The notes under the pieces: model-generated
Told to the model about the DNA's origin: nothing
Database searches by the model: none
Seen by the model: only the letters and a program-made list of their open reading frames with translations
Assembly (NCBI GenBank): GCA_965202735.1
Contig: OZ241844.1
Coordinates: 372,001 to 436,000 of the forward strand
Direction of reading: 5' to 3'
From: HK1 sp965202735
GTDB taxonomy: Bacteria; Pseudomonadota; Gammaproteobacteria; HK1
DNA: 64,000 bases
Shown: positions 25,246-34,493 of the stretch, piece by piece
How the letters are laid out: each line of letters begins with the position of its first letter
Numbering within the stretch: position 1 is the stretch's first letter
Translations under genes and position numbers: made by a program

Positions 25246-25908
25246 ATGCGAATCGTCGTGCTCAACCCGAATTCGACGCGGGCGGTGACCGAGGGGATCG
25301 ACGCGGCCCTGGAGCCCCTGCGCCTCGGCGGCGGCCCGGAGATCGAGTGCGCGACCCTGGCCGAAGGGCCGCCCGGCATCGAGACCGACGCCCACGTCGC
25401 GGCCGTCGCCGATCCCGTCGCCCGGTTCGTGGCGTCGAGGGAGGGAGACGCCGACGCGTTCATCATCGCCTGCTTCAGCGACCCCGGACTCGCCGAGGCC
25501 CGCCGCGCGACCCGGCGTCCGGTGCTCGGCATGGCGGCGTGCGGGGTCCTCACCGCCATCGGGCTCGGGCCCCGCTTCGGCGTGATCTCCATCCTGGACG
25601 AAGCGGTCCCGCGGCACCTGCGCTACTACGACGCGCTCGGCGTCGGGTCGCGGCTCGCCGGCGACCGCGCCGTCGGCATCGGGGTCACCGGACTCGCCGA
25701 CGAGCCCCGCACCCTCGAGCGAATGACGGCCACCGGCCGGACGCTTCGCGACGAGGACGGGGCCGACGTGCTGGTGCTCGGCTGCGCGGGGATGGCGCGG
25801 CACCGCGGGCGGCTCGAGAGCTCGCTCGGGATCCCGGTCGTCGATCCGGTGCTGGCGGCGGCCGGCATGGCGATCTCCGTCCTGGCCCCGCGCGGCTCCG
25901 CTTCATGA
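25246..25908 (+). CDS. Asp/Glu/hydantoin racemase family protein
   Basis: A 220-residue protein opening MRIVVLNPNSTRAVTEGI, with two catalytic-type cysteines: Cys76 in IIACFSDPG and Cys180 in LVLGCAGMA. This spacing matches hydantoin racemases, where the two cysteines act as acid and base. It would interconvert enantiomers of 5-substituted hydantoins or allantoin. An N-carbamoyl-amino-acid hydrolase lies 1 kb downstream on the other strand, consistent with ureido-compound use, but no hydantoinase is in the window. The start codon is part of the tandem repeat. Confidence 0.85.
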   Translation: MRIVVLNPNSTRAVTEGIDAALEPLRLGGGPEIECATLAEGPPGIETDAHVAAVADPVARFVASREGDADAFIIACFSDPGLAEARRATRRPVLGMAACGVLTAIGLGPRFGVISILDEAVPRHLRYYDALGVGSRLAGDRAVGIGVTGLADEPRTLERMTATGRTLRDEDGADVLVLGCAGMARHRGRLESSLGIPVVDPVLAAAGMAISVLAPRGSAS

Positions 25909-26220
25909 GGCGGCAACCGTGCCGGGAGGCGCGGGGGACGGGGCCATGGGGCGTCGCCCGGAGGCGAGCGTGCGATGCGCCGGCACGGCCCCGAGGCAAC
26001 ACGGCCCCGAAGCAACATAGCTCCGAAGCAGTGTGGAGGTGTGGATACCGCCGCCGGCGAGCGGAGATGCGGGTACGGGCCGGTCAGGCCGCGGTGCCCG
26101 GGAGCTTCCGGCTGGACCCTCCGGTGTCGCGTTCACCCATCAGGAGCCGGAACGGGATCAGCATCGCCCCGGCGACCGCGACTACCGCCGCCGGCGAGCG
26201 GAGATGCGGGTACGGGCCGG
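25909..26220. other. Convergent gap filled by repeats
   Basis: No gene is supported. The contents are the 16-bp triplet at 25984-26031 and the 137-bp duplication starting at 26046. Confidence 0.6.
25984..26031. repeat. 16-bp tandem repeat, three copies
   Basis: CACGGCCCCGAGGCAA, CACGGCCCCGAAGCAA and CATAGCTCCGAAGCAG follow each other exactly. Confidence 0.85.
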
Positions 26221-26319
26221 TCAGGCGGCGGCGCTCGGCAGCTTCCGGCTGGACCCTCCGAGATCGCGCTCGCCCATCAGGAGCCGGAACGGGATCAGCA
26301 TCGCCCCGGCGACCGCGAC
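26046..26319. repeat. 137-bp tandem duplication of a transporter gene 3' end
   Basis: 26046-26182 and 26183-26319 are adjacent near-identical copies. The second overlaps the last 33 codons of the transporter gene. The first, outside the gene, still encodes the same tail in frame with a stop (ends SSRKLPGTAA versus SSRKLPSAAA). The duplication is therefore recent enough to keep the frame but has begun to diverge. Confidence 0.9.
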
Positions 26320-26766
26320 CTTCACGCCGTAGTCGCCGATCGCCCAGGTCACCCACGGGAGTCCGGTGAGCGCGAAGGCGAGGCTGAAGAACAGCGCGGT
26401 GTCGAGCGCGGAGGCGAGGGTCGAGGAGACGAGCGGGGCACGCCACCACGCGGCGAGGCGGCGCAGGCGGTCGTAGAGCCACACGTCGGCGAGCTGGGCG
26501 AGCAGGAACGCGGCCCCGGATGCGAGCGCGATGCGCGCCGTCGAGGTGAACAGCGAGAGGGCCACGCCGCACGCGAACCCGACGTAGACCACCCGGCGCG
26601 CCGAGTCCGGCCCGACCCGGCGGTTGATCAGGTCGGTGACGAGGAACGCGATCGGATACGACAGCGCCCCCCAGGTGAGCCAGTCGCTGATCGGGATCCG
26701 GACCAGGAAGTTGGACACGGCCACGACGCCCGTCATCGCGACGACCCCGGCCACGAACCAGCTCAT
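26221..26766 (-). CDS. Queuosine-precursor / VUT-family transporter
   Basis: A 181-residue integral membrane protein with about five spans. The ALSYPIAFLVTDLINRRVG segment is diagnostic of the YhhQ/VUT family. LLAQLADVWLYDRLR and a conserved FFSLAF helix follow. YhhQ imports the queuosine precursors preQ0/preQ1. GAGGGAGAGC precedes the ATG at 26766. The family is often single-copy and unlinked to its pathway, so the neighbours add nothing. Its 3' end takes part in the 137-bp duplication. Confidence 0.88.
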   Translation of the reverse strand: MSWFVAGVVAMTGVVAVSNFLVRIPISDWLTWGALSYPIAFLVTDLINRRVGPDSARRVVYVGFACGVALSLFTSTARIALASGAAFLLAQLADVWLYDRLRRLAAWWRAPLVSSTLASALDTALFFSLAFALTGLPWVTWAIGDYGVKVAVAGAMLIPFRLLMGERDLGGSSRKLPSAAA

Positions 26767-26839
26767 TGCGCTCTCCCTCGCGGGCTTGTGGCGCCGTTCC
26801 CGGGGGACCGGCGCGGCAGCGCCGGCGCCGCGCGCCGGG

Positions 26840-28108
26840 TCAGGTCGACCCGGCGTCCCCGTCCCCGCTGCCCGCCATCGCGAGCATGGCGTGCAGCAGC
26901 ACGTTGCAGCCCATCTCCAGGTCCTCCGGGGTCGCGCTCTCGATCTCGTTGTGGCTGATGCCGTCCTCGCAGGGCACGAAGATCATGCCGGTGGGAGCCA
27001 CCGTGCAGACCTGGCAGGCATCGTGCCCGGCGCCGGAGACGATGTCCCGGTGGGCGTACCCCAGCCCCGCCGCGGCCTCCCGGACCGCTTCCACGCATCG
27101 CGGGTCGAACTCGATCGGGGGCTTCTCCCAGATCTGGTCGACGGTCACGTCCACGTCTCCCCGCCCGGCGATGGCGGCGAACGATTCGCGGATCTCGGCG
27201 TCCATCGCGGCGAGGACCCCGGCATCGGGGTGGCGGATGTCGACCGAGAAGCGCACCTCGCCGGGAATGGTGTTGCGGGAGTTGGGGCTCACGTCGAGCT
27301 GGCCGACGGTGCCCACCGCATCGGGCGCCTTGCCGAGCGCGATGTCCTCGATCCGCGCCGCCATTCGCGCCGCCGCCACCAGCGCATCCCTGCGGGCCGG
27401 CATCGGCGTGGTGCCGGCGTGCGAATCGCGCCCGCGGACCTCCACGTCGTACCAGCGCTGGCCCTGGGCTCCGCTCACCACGCCGATGGGGACGCCTGCC
27501 GCCTCCAGGATCGGACCCTGCTCGATGTGGGCCTCGAACAGCGCGCCCAGAGGGTGCGCGCCGCAGGGCTCGCTTCCCCGGTAGCCGATGCGCGCGAGCT
27601 CGTCGCCGAGCGTCGCGCCCTCGGGACTCTCGAGCGCGTAGGCGAAGTCGCGCTCGAACAGCCCCGCGAACACCCCGGAGGCGATCATCGCGGGGGCGAA
27701 GCGCGAGCCCTCCTCGTTGGTCCAGTTAATGACCTCGATCGGGGCTTCGGTCTCGACCCCGGCATCGTCGAGGGTGCGCACCACCTCCAGGGCGGCCAGC
27801 ACGCCGAAGATGCCGTCGAACTTGCCGCCGTGGGGCTGGGTGTCGAGGTGGCTGCCGGCGGCCACCGGGGGCAGATCGGGATTCCGTCCCGGACGCCGCG
27901 CGAACATGTTGCCCATCTCGTCCACGGTGACCGTGCAGCCGGCCTGCTCGCACCAGGCCGCGAAGAGGTCGCGCCCGCGCCTGTCGTCATCGGTCAGTGC
28001 GAGCCGGCCGCAGCCTCCGCCGGGCAGGGCGCCGATCTTCGCCATCTCCATGATGCTCGCCCACAGGCGGGCGCCGTCTACGCGAAGGTTGCCGCTCGTA
28101 GTCACCAT
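26840..28108 (-). CDS. N-carbamoyl-L-amino-acid hydrolase / allantoate amidohydrolase family
   Basis: A 422-residue M20-type dizinc amidohydrolase. It shows the metal ligands in AAGSHLDTQPHGGKFDGIFG, NWTNEEGSRFAP and the late GISHNEIESA, the dimerisation-domain substrate motif GQRWYDVEVRGRDSHAGTTP and SPNSRNTIPGEV. It hydrolyses the carbamoyl group of N-carbamoyl amino acids or related ureides, giving amino acid, CO2 and ammonia. Start at 28108 is chosen from GGGAG upstream and homologous length; the frame is open further but basic and repetitive. It pairs functionally with the hydantoin-type racemase at 25246. Confidence 0.88.
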   Translation of the reverse strand: MVTTSGNLRVDGARLWASIMEMAKIGALPGGGCGRLALTDDDRRGRDLFAAWCEQAGCTVTVDEMGNMFARRPGRNPDLPPVAAGSHLDTQPHGGKFDGIFGVLAALEVVRTLDDAGVETEAPIEVINWTNEEGSRFAPAMIASGVFAGLFERDFAYALESPEGATLGDELARIGYRGSEPCGAHPLGALFEAHIEQGPILEAAGVPIGVVSGAQGQRWYDVEVRGRDSHAGTTPMPARRDALVAAARMAARIEDIALGKAPDAVGTVGQLDVSPNSRNTIPGEVRFSVDIRHPDAGVLAAMDAEIRESFAAIAGRGDVDVTVDQIWEKPPIEFDPRCVEAVREAAAGLGYAHRDIVSGAGHDACQVCTVAPTGMIFVPCEDGISHNEIESATPEDLEMGCNVLLHAMLAMAGSGDGDAGST

Positions 28109-28289
28109 TGGTCCGGTCTCCCGTCGTTCGAGCTGCGGTGCGGCGCCCGTTCCGGACGATCGATGTCGACGATGTCGCCATCGTCGTCGCGCGGCGTGGG
28201 CCTCGTTATCCACATTCCACCGAGTCGGGCGCGAACTGTAACATGCGCGCATCGTCGTCCCCGAGCCCGGTCAAACGGAGGCCAGACGC

Positions 28290-30704
28290 ATGAAATCGCA
28301 TGTCCGAGTGGCGGTCATCGGCGGGGGAGTGGTCGGCTGCAGCGTCCTCTACCACCTCACGAAGCACGGCTGGAAGGACGTCGTCCTGCTCGAGCGCTCC
28401 GAGCTCACCTCCGGCTCCACCTGGCATGCGGCGGGCGGCATGCACACGTTCAACTCCGACCCCAACGTCGCCAGGCTCCAGGACTACACGCTGAAGATCT
28501 ACAAGGAGATCGAGGAGGTCTCCGGGCAGTCCTGCGGCATCCACCTCACCGGCGGCCTCATGCTCGCCGACACGCGGGACCGGCTCGACTACCTCAACAC
28601 CGTCCGCGGCCGGGGCCGCTATCTGGGGCTCGACACCGAGTTCATCGACCTTCGGGAGGCGGCGCGGATGCTGCCGATCATGGACCCGAAGCACTACGTC
28701 GGTGTCCTCTACGACCCCAACGAGGGCCACATCGACCCGTCGGGGGTGACCCACGCCTACGCCGGGGCGGCCCGCAGGGGCGGAGCCGGGATCTACCGCG
28801 AGACCCGCGTGACGGACCTCGCCCAGCGTACCGACGGCACCTGGGACGTGATCACCGACAAGGGCGCCCTGCACGCCGAGCACGTGGTGAACGCGGCCGG
28901 ACTGTGGGCGCGCGAGGTCGGACGGATGGCCGGCGTCGTCCATCCCTTCGCGCCGATGGAGCACCAGTACATCGTCACCGACGAGGTGCCCGAGATCGCG
29001 GAGTCCGGGGAAGAAATGCTGCACGTCATCGACTTCGGCGGCGAGCTCTACATGCGCCAGGAGGGCCGGGGGGTGCTCGTCGGCACCTACGAGAAGCACG
29101 GCAGGCCGTGGTCCGAGCTCGGCACCCCGTGGGACTTCGGGCACGAGCTGCTGCCCGACGACCTCGACCGCATCGGCGACAACCTCGTGCGCGCCTTCGA
29201 GCGCTTCCCGGCCCTGGAGAAGGCGGGCATCAAGCGGATCGTGAACGGCCCGTTCACCTTCACCCCGGACGGCAACCCCCTGGTGGGACCGGTGCCGGAG
29301 GTGCGGAACTACTGGGCCGCGTGCGGTGTGCTGGCGGGCTTCAGCCAGGGGGGCGGCGTCGGTCTCGCGCTCGCCCGCTGGATGATCGACGGCGACCCGG
29401 GCATGGACACGTGGGCGATGGACGTCGCCCGGTTCGGCGACTACGCCGGCCCCGCGTACTCCCGGGCGATGGCGCGCCAGACCTACGCCACCCGCTTCCT
29501 GGTGCCGTTCCCCAACGAGGAGCGGCCGGCCGGCCGGCCGCTGCGCCGCACCCCCATCCACGATCGCCTGAAGGCGAAGGGGGCGGTGTTCGGGGCCGCG
29601 TTCGGGCTGGAGCAGGCGCTGTGGTACGCGCCCGAGGGCACCGAGCCGGTGGAGACCCCGACCTTTCGCCGCTCCAACGCGCACGGCCCGGTCGGCGAGG
29701 AGTGCCGTGCGGTGCGCGAAGGCGTCGGCATCACCGAGACCTCGGGATTCGGCAAGTACGAGATCACCGGGCCCGGGGCGGAGCTCTGGCTCGGACGGCT
29801 GCTCGCGAACCGGGTCCCGGCCGAGGGGCGCATGGTGCTCTCGCCGATGCTCAATCACCGGGGCACGCTGATCGGGGACTTCACCCTCGCCAGGCTCGGC
29901 CCCGAGCGGTTCCTGCTCCTCGGCTCCGGCCCCGCCGAGGCCTGCCACATGCGCTGGTTCCGCCAGCACCTGCCCGAGGACGGGGTGGGCCTGCGCAGCC
30001 TGCGGACCGAGCTCATGGGCCTGAGCATCGCGGGGCCGAAGGCGCGCGCGCTGCTGTCGCGCGTGACCACGTCGGACGTGGGCAACGAGGCGTTGCGGTT
30101 CATGGCCATCCGGCCGATGGAGATCGGGCTCTCGCCCGCCCTGGTCGGGCGCATCACCTTCACCGGCGACCTCGGCTACGAGATCTGGATGAAGCCGGAC
30201 TACCAGCTCGCCGTGTACGACACCCTGCTGGAGGCGGGCGAGGACCTGGGCCTGCGCCACTTCGGCAGCCGGGCGCTCAACTCGTTGCGCCTGGAGAAGG
30301 GCTTCGGGAGCTTCACTCGCGAGTACACGCCGGACTATACCCCGTTCCAGGCGGGCCTGGAGCGCTTCGTGGACATGCGCAGGAACGACTTCATCGGACG
30401 CGACGCGCTGGCCGAGGAGCGGCGCGCGGGGCCGGCCCGCCGGCGGGTGATCTTCAGGGTCGACGCGAACGGCGTGGACGCGCTCGCCAACGAGCCGGTG
30501 CTGTGCGACGGCGAGACGGTGGGCTGGGTGACCTCGGGCGGCTTCTGCCACCACCTGGACGCGAGCATCGCGCTCGGCTACGTGCCGAGCGGGCTGGCCG
30601 GGCGCACGGACGGGTTCCGGATCGAGATCCTGGGCGAGATGCGCGATGCGGTGATCCTGCCGGAGCCGCCGTTCGATCCGGATGGAGCCCGAATGAGGAG
30701 CTGA
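28290..30704 (+). CDS. Dimethylglycine/sarcosine dehydrogenase family flavoprotein
   Basis: An 804-residue protein. An FAD-binding DAO domain has VAVIGGGVVGCSVLYHL and GSTWHAAGG, where His46 is the position of covalent flavin attachment in dimethylglycine dehydrogenase. A C-terminal GcvT/folate-binding module follows from about residue 430 (FGKYEITGPGAELWL, MGLSIAGPKARALL, LRLEKGFGSFTREYTPDYTP). The family oxidatively demethylates N-methyl glycines and loads the one-carbon unit on tetrahydrofolate. It complements soxBDAG at the left end. It is divergent from the carbamoylase with a 180-base shared control region. Confidence 0.92.
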   Translation: MKSHVRVAVIGGGVVGCSVLYHLTKHGWKDVVLLERSELTSGSTWHAAGGMHTFNSDPNVARLQDYTLKIYKEIEEVSGQSCGIHLTGGLMLADTRDRLDYLNTVRGRGRYLGLDTEFIDLREAARMLPIMDPKHYVGVLYDPNEGHIDPSGVTHAYAGAARRGGAGIYRETRVTDLAQRTDGTWDVITDKGALHAEHVVNAAGLWAREVGRMAGVVHPFAPMEHQYIVTDEVPEIAESGEEMLHVIDFGGELYMRQEGRGVLVGTYEKHGRPWSELGTPWDFGHELLPDDLDRIGDNLVRAFERFPALEKAGIKRIVNGPFTFTPDGNPLVGPVPEVRNYWAACGVLAGFSQGGGVGLALARWMIDGDPGMDTWAMDVARFGDYAGPAYSRAMARQTYATRFLVPFPNEERPAGRPLRRTPIHDRLKAKGAVFGAAFGLEQALWYAPEGTEPVETPTFRRSNAHGPVGEECRAVREGVGITETSGFGKYEITGPGAELWLGRLLANRVPAEGRMVLSPMLNHRGTLIGDFTLARLGPERFLLLGSGPAEACHMRWFRQHLPEDGVGLRSLRTELMGLSIAGPKARALLSRVTTSDVGNEALRFMAIRPMEIGLSPALVGRITFTGDLGYEIWMKPDYQLAVYDTLLEAGEDLGLRHFGSRALNSLRLEKGFGSFTREYTPDYTPFQAGLERFVDMRRNDFIGRDALAEERRAGPARRRVIFRVDANGVDALANEPVLCDGETVGWVTSGGFCHHLDASIALGYVPSGLAGRTDGFRIEILGEMRDAVILPEPPFDPDGARMRS

Positions 30705-30708
30705 CCGG

Positions 30709-30812
30709 GGGCCTCACGCCGGCCGATGTGTCCGAGACCCGACAGCCTCACCGACGACATCTTCGTCTTGGGCGGCGACTGAGGGCCCCACGCCGGCCGA
30801 TGTGTCCGAGAC
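30709..30812. repeat. 30-bp direct repeat, 74 bp apart
   Basis: GGGCCTCACGCCGGCCGATG... at 30709-30738 and GGGCCCCACGCCGGCCGATG... at 30783-30812 differ at one position. Confidence 0.85.
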
Positions 30813-30859
30813 GTGCCGGCGCGCGGATGCGGCGCTGACCCGTCACCGGGTCTCTGCGC

Positions 30860-30964
30860 TCATGCAGCAATTCCCGCCAGGCGGGAACAGACCCCTGAGA
30901 TCCCCTCGATTCGACGCCCTGAAGGTCGAAATCACACCAGAATTCCACCACGGTACGGCCTCTC
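30860..30964 (-). repeat. Dispersed repeat family A, copy 2
   Basis: Reverse complement of the 8101-8204 element, including TTTCGACCTTCAGGGCGTCG and the TTCCCGCCAGGCGGGAA palindrome core. A further GGCGGGAATTGCTGG half-site lies at 30973-30987. Confidence 0.75.
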
Positions 30965-31097
30965 CCGGGCTCTGGCGGGAATTGCTGGCGCCCATGCGGC
31001 TTGCGGCGCGGAGCCGCCTCCGCCCGCATTCGTGGCGGGCCCTGGCGGGCGGCTGTCCATCCGTTCGATTCGACGCACGCAGACATCTTCCCGAGCA

Positions 31098-32183
31098 TCA
31101 GGCCCCGGTTCCGGCGCCCGGCGCCGACGCCCGCGCCGCGAGCTCCTCCTCCGCCGCGCTCTCCGAGCCGAGCAGCACCGCGATCCAGTGGGTGTCGGGG
31201 CGCGAGTCGAGCGCGATCTTGATCATCATCGTGAGCGGCACCGAGAGGAACATGCCGACCGGGCCGAGCACCCATCCCCAGAACACGAGCGACAGGAACA
31301 CCACCAGCGCCGACAGGCCGAGGCCGCGTCCCATGAACCGGGGCTCGATGACGCTGCCGACGAGGACGTTCACCACCAGGTAGCCGGCCGCCGCCCACAG
31401 CGCCGCCCCCGGACCGAGCTGGACCGCCGCGAACAGCACCGCCGGCACCGCGGCGATGATGGAGCCGATGTTGGGCACGTAGTTCAGCAGGAACGCGAGC
31501 AGCCCCCACAGCATGGGGTCGTCCACGCCGAGCACCGCCAGCCACACTCCGATCGCGACTCCCGTTCCCAGACTCGCGACCGTCTTGATCACCAGATAGC
31601 GCTTCACGTTCTCGCGAAAGGCCGCAAACCGGTCGAGCGCGTGCTCGGGATCGTCCGCTACCGCGCTGAACTTGCGCGGGAAGCTCGCCGTCTCGAACAG
31701 GATGAACGCCACGGTGAGGACGATCAGGAGCGCATTGCCGAGCATCCGGCCGAACCCGTTGAGGAGGTCGGCGACGAGCTGGACGACCGCCCCGGGCTCG
31801 AAGTAGCCCATGTACCCGTCGGTCGGGATGTCCAGGCCTTTCGCGCGGAGCCAGTCGAGGAGGGGCAGGACCTCGGCATTGATGCGCGCCCGGTACTCCG
31901 GAATGTCACCGGAGAACTCCCGGATCGACGAGCCCACGAGCACCGTCACCCCGACCCCCGCCGTTATAATGGCGCCGATGACGATGAGCATGGCGAGCCA
32001 CCTCGGCAGCCCCTTGCGCTCCAGCCAGAACAGGGGCGGCGCGCCGATGATGGCGATGAACACGGAGAGCAGGAAGGGCACGACGATCGCTTCCGCCGCC
32101 CGCATCCCGGCCACGATCACCACGAACGCCGCCGCGGTCAGCAGCATCGATGCCGCCCTCGACCTTCCCGTGACTCCGCTCAT
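31098..32183 (-). CDS. AI-2E family transporter
   Basis: A 361-residue membrane protein with seven to eight hydrophobic spans. The family pattern is clear: VPFLLSVFIAIIGAPPLFWL near the N terminus, a central charged region predicted to be outside the membrane, then WGLLAFLLNYVPNIGSII, EPRFMGRGLGLSALVVFLSL and FWGWVLGPVGMFLSVPLTMM. Members export autoinducer-2 or act as ion/proton antiporters; which applies is not visible. GGAG lies 6 bases before the ATG. The C terminus ends in an Ala/Glu-rich tail. Confidence 0.92.
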   Translation of the reverse strand: MSGVTGRSRAASMLLTAAAFVVIVAGMRAAEAIVVPFLLSVFIAIIGAPPLFWLERKGLPRWLAMLIVIGAIITAGVGVTVLVGSSIREFSGDIPEYRARINAEVLPLLDWLRAKGLDIPTDGYMGYFEPGAVVQLVADLLNGFGRMLGNALLIVLTVAFILFETASFPRKFSAVADDPEHALDRFAAFRENVKRYLVIKTVASLGTGVAIGVWLAVLGVDDPMLWGLLAFLLNYVPNIGSIIAAVPAVLFAAVQLGPGAALWAAAGYLVVNVLVGSVIEPRFMGRGLGLSALVVFLSLVFWGWVLGPVGMFLSVPLTMMIKIALDSRPDTHWIAVLLGSESAAEEELAARASAPGAGTGA

Positions 32184-32455
32184 TCCGGCTCCGCAAGCGT
32201 TGCGTCCACCCCCGGCAGTGTATCCCGCATCGCCCCGCCGCTCACGGCGGCCGGCCTGCGGTCCGGCGGCGCGGCCGCGCCGCCGGCGCAGGCACGCGGG
32301 CGCCGAACGGCCGGCGGCCGGCGCACGGCGGCGCCTCCCGGCCGGCGCCGGCCGCCGTGCGGCGGAGCCATGGGGCGGAGCGCCGCCCCGGCGCCGCCCG
32401 CGTGGCGCCGGGACCGGCCGAATCCGCCGTCCGCGGCGCCGGTAGCGGAGCCGCC

Positions 32456-34441
32456 GTGCCTCTCGATCTTCCGGTCGTCGCGCTCGCGCAGATGGAGGTA
32501 CGCGCGGGGAGGCCGGACCTCAACGTCCGGTCCATGCTGGGCTTCATCGAGCGGGCGCGGGAGGCGGGCGCCGCGATCGTCGCGTTTCCCGAAATGAGCA
32601 TCCCGGGGTACATCCTGGGCGACGCCTGGGAGGTCGACGCGCTGGTCGAGGACTACGAGAGCTGGAGCACCGAGATCCGCGACGCGAGCCGCGGTATCGC
32701 CGTCGTGTTCGGCAACGTCGCAATCGATGGCGGAGCCGTCGGCGAGGACGGCCGGGTCCGGAAGCTCAACGCGGCATGGGTGTGCCACGACGGGCGTTTC
32801 GTGGAGCGGCCGGGACTGCCCGCCCCGCTGCCCCATGGCGTGCATCCGAAGACGCTGCACCCGAACTACCGGTTCTTCGACGACGACCGCCACTTCCACT
32901 CCCTGCGCAAGATCGCCGCGGAGACCGGCACCCGCGTCCACGACTGGATGATCCCGTACGACATCCCGTCCGCCCGGGGCGTCGTGCGGCTCGGGGTGCA
33001 GCTCTGCGAAGACATCTGGCACCAGGACTATCGCGACCGCCGCGAGCCGTTCGACACGCTCCGCGCCTGGCATCGCGCCGGCGCCGACCTCGTCGTCAAC
33101 CTGTCCGCGTCGCCGTGGACCTGGCAGAAGAACGAAAAGCGCAACCGGGTGGTGCGCGAGGCGATGGCGCACGCGCCGGTGCCGTTCTTCTACGTGAACC
33201 AAGTGGGGGCGCAGAACAACGGCAAGAACATCCTCGTGTTCGACGGCGACACGTGCGGCTACCGGACCGACGGCTCCATCGCGGAGCGGGCGCCGCCGTG
33301 GCGCGAGACGCTGCTGGTGCTCGACGCACGCTCCGCGGCCGCCACCGGTCCCGCAACGTCGGGCGCGGAGCCGGCGCAGGCGGACCGGGACCCGGCCGGA
33401 ATCGCGGGGACTCGAGCCGCCACCGGCGCCGGCGCCACCCAGACGGAGACCGAGGCGATCCACGATGCGATCGTGACCGGGCTCCGGCACCTCGACCACG
33501 TGCGCGGGCACGAGAGCCGCTACCTGATCGGGGTGAGCGGCGGCATCGACTCCAGCGTGGTGGCCTGCATGCTCCGCATCGCGTTCGGACCCGAGCGCGT
33601 CTTCGCGGTCAACATGCCTACCCGCTTCAACGCCTGGGTGACCCGCGAGAATGCCCGCGCCCTGTGCGACGCGCTCGGCCTGGACTGGCTGAGCTGTCCG
33701 ATCGAGGACCTCTACCGGACACTGTCGGCCCGGATCCGCGGCGTGGCGTTCCCGCGCGAGAGCGGGGCCTACACCGGGCTCGTCGACGAGAACCTCCAGG
33801 CCCGCATCCGGGGGTCCGATATGCTCGCGGGAATCGCGGCGAAGCTCGGCCTCCTCTTCACCAGCAACGGCAACAAGACCGAGGTGGCCCTCGGCTACGC
33901 GACCCTCTACGGCGACGTGAACGGCGCGGTGGCGCCGATCGCGGACCTCTACAAGCCCCAGGTGTTCGCGCTCGCACGACACCTGAACGAAGCGGTGTTC
34001 CGCCGCGAGGTCGTTCCCCGCAACCTCATCGACGGCGGCACGGTCCCGAGCGCGGAGCTCTCGGACGCCCAGGACGTCACCCGGGGGCTGGGAGATCCGA
34101 TCAGGTACGGATACCACGACGCGCTGCTGCGCCAGATCATCGAGTACCGGCGGCATCCTCTCGACCTCCTGGAGTGGTACCGGACCGGCGAGCTGCTCCA
34201 GCGCATCGGGTGGGAGGACGAGGCGCGGTTCCGGGCGTACTTCCCGGACCCCCGGGCCTTCGTCGAGGATCTGGAGTGGGTCGAGCGGCAGGTGCGCGCG
34301 AGCTGCTTCAAGCGGGTCCAGGGGCCGCCGATCGTGGTGCTGAGCAAGCGCGCGTTCGGCTTCGACCTTCGCGAAAGCCAGCTTCCCGAGTACCTGCCGC
34401 GGGCCTGGAGACGGGCGAAGCGGGCGCTGCTGAGAGAATGA
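32456..34441 (+). CDS. nadE: Glutamine-dependent NAD+ synthetase
   Basis: A 661-residue two-domain enzyme. The N-terminal nitrilase-type glutaminase has the Glu of FPEMSIPGY (about residue 46) and the Cys of VQLCEDIW (about 183). The C-terminal synthetase has the P-loop GVSGGIDSSVVACM near residue 360 and TSNGNKTEVALGYATLYGD. It amidates deamido-NAD using ammonia from glutamine. GTG at 32456, with CGGAG before it, is preferred to the upstream open frame, which is alanine/arginine-rich low-complexity sequence. A linker of about 50 residues around 300-345 is poorly conserved. It heads a likely operon with gpmA and the CsaA-like gene. Confidence 0.95.
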   Translation: MPLDLPVVALAQMEVRAGRPDLNVRSMLGFIERAREAGAAIVAFPEMSIPGYILGDAWEVDALVEDYESWSTEIRDASRGIAVVFGNVAIDGGAVGEDGRVRKLNAAWVCHDGRFVERPGLPAPLPHGVHPKTLHPNYRFFDDDRHFHSLRKIAAETGTRVHDWMIPYDIPSARGVVRLGVQLCEDIWHQDYRDRREPFDTLRAWHRAGADLVVNLSASPWTWQKNEKRNRVVREAMAHAPVPFFYVNQVGAQNNGKNILVFDGDTCGYRTDGSIAERAPPWRETLLVLDARSAAATGPATSGAEPAQADRDPAGIAGTRAATGAGATQTETEAIHDAIVTGLRHLDHVRGHESRYLIGVSGGIDSSVVACMLRIAFGPERVFAVNMPTRFNAWVTRENARALCDALGLDWLSCPIEDLYRTLSARIRGVAFPRESGAYTGLVDENLQARIRGSDMLAGIAAKLGLLFTSNGNKTEVALGYATLYGDVNGAVAPIADLYKPQVFALARHLNEAVFRREVVPRNLIDGGTVPSAELSDAQDVTRGLGDPIRYGYHDALLRQIIEYRRHPLDLLEWYRTGELLQRIGWEDEARFRAYFPDPRAFVEDLEWVERQVRASCFKRVQGPPIVVLSKRAFGFDLRESQLPEYLPRAWRRAKRALLRE

Positions 34442-34493
34442 AGACCGCGAGCCGGGCCGCGCGCCGGGATGACGGCATGACCGAGGCGACGAC

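Larger units (their letters stand above)
30705..31097. other. Convergent gap with repeats
   Basis: No supported gene. It carries a 30-bp doublet (30709-30812) and a reverse-oriented copy of dispersed repeat A (30860-30964). Confidence 0.55.
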
